A program made the translations under genes and the position numbers. A stretch of 8,855 bases of DNA from contig JBDLIT010000154.1 in NCBI GenBank assembly GCA_039714735.1, positions 1-8,855 of the forward strand. The letters are read 5' to 3'. The notes beneath the pieces are model-generated. The model did no database searches, was not told where the DNA came from, and saw nothing but the letters and a program-made list of their open reading frames with translations. This DNA comes from JASJBU01 sp039714735 (lineage in GTDB: Bacteria; Pseudomonadota; Gammaproteobacteria; Chromatiales; Chromatiaceae). Shown here piece by piece: positions 6,302-8,855 of this stretch. Each line of letters begins with the position of its first letter. The first letter of the stretch is position 1.

Positions 6302-7207
6302 GTGAGCATAACCTGGAAAAAACAGCGTGAACGAGGCAGCACCAGTGCACTGCACATTATCCTCTGGATCGCGCTCAACCTGGGGCGGAGTAGCGCCAGG
6401 CTGCTGCTCTACCCTATCACGCTCTACTTTTTGCTGACTGGAGCAGCCCAGCGAAAGGCCTCGAAACAGTACCTCGCACTCGCGCTGAACAGAAAGCCAC
6501 GTTTAGCGGATGTGGCAAAACATATATATACCTTTTCCGCCACCATCCTCGACCGGGTATTTCTGCTGGGGGAGGATAAAGACACCTTCGATGTAGACTA
6601 CCATCATCCGGAATTGGTCATCGACATGGTGCATCAAGGCAGGGGCTGTATCCTGCTGGGCTCTCATCTGGGAAGTTTCGAAATCCTCCGCACCATGGCC
6701 AAACTGGAACACAATATTCCAGTCAAGATCCTGATGTATCCGCAACAAAACGAGCGCATTACCCAGGTCTTTGCGCAACTCAACCCGGCCATAGCGGACT
6801 CGGTGATTCCACTTGGGAGAACCGATACCCTGATTCGGGTGGCCGAGGATATTTCAAATGGCGCCTTGGTGGGCATGCTCGGGGATCGGACCATTGAAAA
6901 CGATAAGCCCACTCCCTGCACCTTCTTTGGTAAAGAGACAATCTTTTCCGAAGGCCCGATGCTGCTGGCCTCTGTGCTAAAGGTGCCGGTCATCCTGTTT
7001 TTTGGGCTCTATCGGGGAGGCAATCGTTACGACATCCATTTCGAAGTATTCACGGAGCAGGTGACGGTTGATCGTAATAACCGCTCCGCGGACCTCCAGA
7101 AGTGGACGCAACGCTATGTGAATCGCCTCGAGCACTATGCGCGCAAGGCGCCCTACAACTGGTTTAATTTTTATGACTTCTGGAATGAGGATGAAACTGT
7201 CTCTTAA
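6302..7207 (+). CDS. LpxL-like lysophospholipid/ACP-dependent acyltransferase (COG4261 type)
   Basis: This 301-residue protein belongs to the LpxL/HtrB acyltransferase superfamily, in the branch found with aryl polyene and flexirubin genes. The HX4E catalytic motif is His122-Glu127 in GSHLGSFEIL, and a second conserved block is MLGDRTIEN followed by FFGKETIFSEGP. An N-terminal hydrophobic segment at about 17-47 predicts anchoring to the inner membrane, with the active site on the cytoplasmic face as in LpxL. The likely role is transfer of the ACP-bound chain onto an acceptor, either a lipid anchor or the resorcinol; the acceptor cannot be read from the sequence. I chose GTG 6302 over an in-frame ATG at 6236, because WKKQRERGS right after it matches the usual N-terminus of this family and it sits just past the dehydratase stop. 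The 3' end overlaps the next gene by 17 nt. Confidence 0.87.
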   Translation: MSITWKKQRERGSTSALHIILWIALNLGRSSARLLLYPITLYFLLTGAAQRKASKQYLALALNRKPRLADVAKHIYTFSATILDRVFLLGEDKDTFDVDYHHPELVIDMVHQGRGCILLGSHLGSFEILRTMAKLEHNIPVKILMYPQQNERITQVFAQLNPAIADSVIPLGRTDTLIRVAEDISNGALVGMLGDRTIENDKPTPCTFFGKETIFSEGPMLLASVLKVPVILFFGLYRGGNRYDIHFEVFTEQVTVDRNNRSADLQKWTQRYVNRLEHYARKAPYNWFNFYDFWNEDETVS

Positions 7208-7784
7208 ACCGTTGCTGTTTTCCCTGCTCTTTGTGTCGAGCCTGGCCGCTCATGCCGATATGAGTCAACAGGCGAGCTGGTCCCTCGAAAACCTGATGCG
7301 GTCAATTGCCACCATCGAATCCCGGACAAACCGCTTCACCGAGACCAAAGAGCTGGCGATTCTTGATTTAACGCTCACCCAGAGGGGCACACTCTATTTC
7401 CAGTCCCCCGACAGGCTGCGTAAACAGATCGTATCTCCCGAGACCTCCTCCTTTGAAATAGATGGCTCACAAGTGACCATTAAATCAGCCGGGAATCCGG
7501 ATCAGGTCGTGATGTTGGACGATAACCCACAACTCCGCGCCTTCTCCGAGTCCATTCGCGCCGTCCTGGCTGGCGATCTACTTGCATTACAAACCCACTT
7601 TCAGACCAAGCTGGAAGGCTCATCCGAGCATTGGCAACTCTTTCTGCGGCCGCTGGATAACCTGCTCGCCATGCAGATAAACCGGATTGAAGTCCGGGGA
7701 GAAGCCACAGAAATCCACCAATTCATTGTTCTGGAGAATGGTGGCGACCGTACAGTAACCAGCCTCGAACCGATCCGTGACTAA
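7191..7784 (+). CDS. LolA-like outer-membrane lipid/lipoprotein carrier
   Basis: The 197-residue secreted protein resembles LolA (about 200 residues), a periplasmic half-barrel that shields lipid chains in transit. Residues 1-21 form a signal peptide (KLSLKPLLFSLLFVSSLAAHA) with a likely cut after AHA. Family-like segments follow: RFTETKELAILDLTLTQRGTLYFQSPDRLRKQIVSPE, then a strand-rich body including SFEIDGSQVTIKS. LolA paralogues are regular members of aryl polyene clusters, next to an MMPL exporter, and are thought to receive the exported lipid. The start is ATG 7191 (an ATG two codons earlier is also possible); both lie inside the acyltransferase gene, so translation is coupled. It need not serve ordinary lipoproteins; housekeeping LolA is normally encoded elsewhere. 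Confidence 0.83.
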   Translation: MKLSLKPLLFSLLFVSSLAAHADMSQQASWSLENLMRSIATIESRTNRFTETKELAILDLTLTQRGTLYFQSPDRLRKQIVSPETSSFEIDGSQVTIKSAGNPDQVVMLDDNPQLRAFSESIRAVLAGDLLALQTHFQTKLEGSSEHWQLFLRPLDNLLAMQINRIEVRGEATEIHQFIVLENGGDRTVTSLEPIRD

Positions 7785-8855
7785 TCGGCAAGGAGCCACC
7801 CTCGCACTCTGGGTAGGCTTGCTGCTGCTGGCCCTCTGGTGGGCGTTTAACAAAACCACCGTTCGCTCTGATCTCAGCCTTTTTCTGCCCTCGGGCGCAA
7901 ACCCTGTCGAACGCCTTCTCTTGGACGAACTGAATACAGGTCCCGCAACCCGGCTCCTGCTACTGGCCATTGAAGACGGCAGCGAGGATCAACGAGTGTT
8001 CGCCAGCAGAATGCTGGCGAACACGTTGAAACAGAGCGAGCTGTTTTCAAGGGTGGAGAATGGGACTGTCTCCCTCGACATCATTCAGGCAAAACCACTC
8101 TTCAGATACCGTTACCTGCTGAGTTCAAACATCGATCAAGACGCATTGAGCACGCAACGGCTGAAGCAGGCCCTAAGCACACGACTGCAGGAACTACAGG
8201 CTCCTCTTCCATCCCCTTTTAAACCACTAATGTCCGCGGATCCCACTGGCGAATACCAGTCCCTGCTCCGTCAATGGCTACCAAAATCGCGCCCTCATCT
8301 GACCCAGGGCGTCTGGTCGTCTGAGGATGGCAAGCGCACCCTTCTGGTTGTCGAAACCCACGCCAGCGCGTTTGCCATCGACGTTCAACAACAGGCGGTC
8401 GAGCTGGTTCAAAGTGAATTTCAGAGCCTTGATACGAATGAGCAATTAAACCTCATCATTAGTGGCCCCGGCGCCTTTGGTATTCAGTCACGGGCATTGA
8501 TTCAGAGTGAAACTAAAACCCTGAGCCTGCTCGCCTCAGCCGGCGTCATGCTGCTTCTATTCATGGCCTACCGTTCGAAACGCTATCTCCTCATCGCGAT
8601 TGCGCCACTTGCCTCGGCATTACTTGCGGGCATCGTGGTTACCAGTTTACTGTTTGGCGAGCTGCACGGCATCACTCTGGCCTTCGGAGTGACCCTGCTC
8701 GGTATCACTATCGACTACCCTCTACACCTCTTCAGCCATCTGCGGCAGGGCGAATCGGCAGAGAATGCAGTGAAGCGGATCTGGCGCACCCTGCGTTTGG
8801 GGGTTATTACGACCTGTATCGGCTATCTGGTTCTGATCACCACTGACTTCACCGG
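7777..8855 (+). CDS. MMPL/RND-family exporter (COG4258 type), N-terminal half only
   Basis: Beginning at GTG 7777, 359 codons run open to the window edge; full-length relatives are about 770-800 residues, so roughly half is visible. Helix 1 lies at about 8-24, followed by a periplasmic domain of about 215 residues. Helices then appear near 247-265, 270-293, 297-318 and 341-356. Asp313-Tyr314 in LGITIDYPLH corresponds to the GxxxDY motif of MMPL/RND transporters, whose Asp takes part in proton coupling. The order acyltransferase, LolA-like, MMPL is characteristic of aryl polyene loci, where this protein is predicted to export the lipid product from the inner membrane. GTG 7777 overlaps the end of the LolA-like gene by 8 nt. 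No earlier start fits the hydrophobic N-terminus better. Confidence 0.87.
   Translation, partial: MTNRQGATLALWVGLLLLALWWAFNKTTVRSDLSLFLPSGANPVERLLLDELNTGPATRLLLLAIEDGSEDQRVFASRMLANTLKQSELFSRVENGTVSLDIIQAKPLFRYRYLLSSNIDQDALSTQRLKQALSTRLQELQAPLPSPFKPLMSADPTGEYQSLLRQWLPKSRPHLTQGVWSSEDGKRTLLVVETHASAFAIDVQQQAVELVQSEFQSLDTNEQLNLIISGPGAFGIQSRALIQSETKTLSLLASAGVMLLLFMAYRSKRYLLIAIAPLASALLAGIVVTSLLFGELHGITLAFGVTLLGITIDYPLHLFSHLRQGESAENAVKRIWRTLRLGVITTCIGYLVLITTDFT

Noticed and set aside
7620..7970. Minus-strand open frame across the LolA-MMPL junction
   Set aside because: It is antisense to two well-supported coding regions and has no recognisable protein features.

Overview
The window is part of a lipid or pigment gene cluster of the flexirubin / aryl polyene (APE)–dialkylresorcinol (DAR) type. 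The likely host is a Gram-negative proteobacterium. It encodes an outer-membrane beta-barrel, a LolA-like periplasmic carrier and an LpxL-like inner-membrane acyltransferase. By eye the base composition is balanced, and the protein sequences look gammaproteobacterial; the genus cannot be fixed from sequence alone. I see no rRNA, tRNA, CRISPR array or insertion sequence.

Left part (minus strand, 1-1995): a tight darA-darB pair. DarA-like is a flavodoxin-fold enzyme with a C-terminal membrane helix. DarB-like is a KAS III ketosynthase with its Cys-His-Asn triad intact, cut by the left edge. In characterised systems DarB joins two acyl chains head to head into a cyclohexanedione and DarA aromatises it to a dialkylresorcinol. 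A 482-bp non-coding stretch (1996-2477) follows, with several hairpins and a good Rho-independent terminator for the gene to its right.

Middle (minus strand, 2478-3868): an unrecognised secreted protein that looks like a small outer-membrane beta-barrel, with its own leader and terminator, then a six-helix membrane protein of the COG4648 type found in APE clusters. A 215-bp divergent region (3869-4083) holds a candidate promoter for the plus-strand genes. Its 19-bp spacer is occupied by a dyad, the arrangement used by MerR-type activators.

Right part (plus strand, 4084-8855): a cobalamin-binding radical SAM enzyme, a 180-bp gap, then a packed run: acyl carrier protein, short FabZ/ApeI-type dehydratase, LpxL-like acyltransferase (GTG start), LolA-like carrier and an MMPL/RND-type exporter (GTG start), cut by the right edge. 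Most junctions overlap by a few bases.

Proposed logic (inference): an acyl chain is built on the ACP with the dehydratase introducing double bonds; DarB and DarA make a resorcinol partner; the acyltransferase joins or anchors the product at the inner membrane; the MMPL exporter and LolA-like carrier move it towards the outer membrane. The radical SAM enzyme is the least expected member and may add a tailoring step such as C-methylation. Chain-building ketosynthases, ketoreductase, starter-unit enzymes and a thioesterase are absent here and would be expected outside the window.
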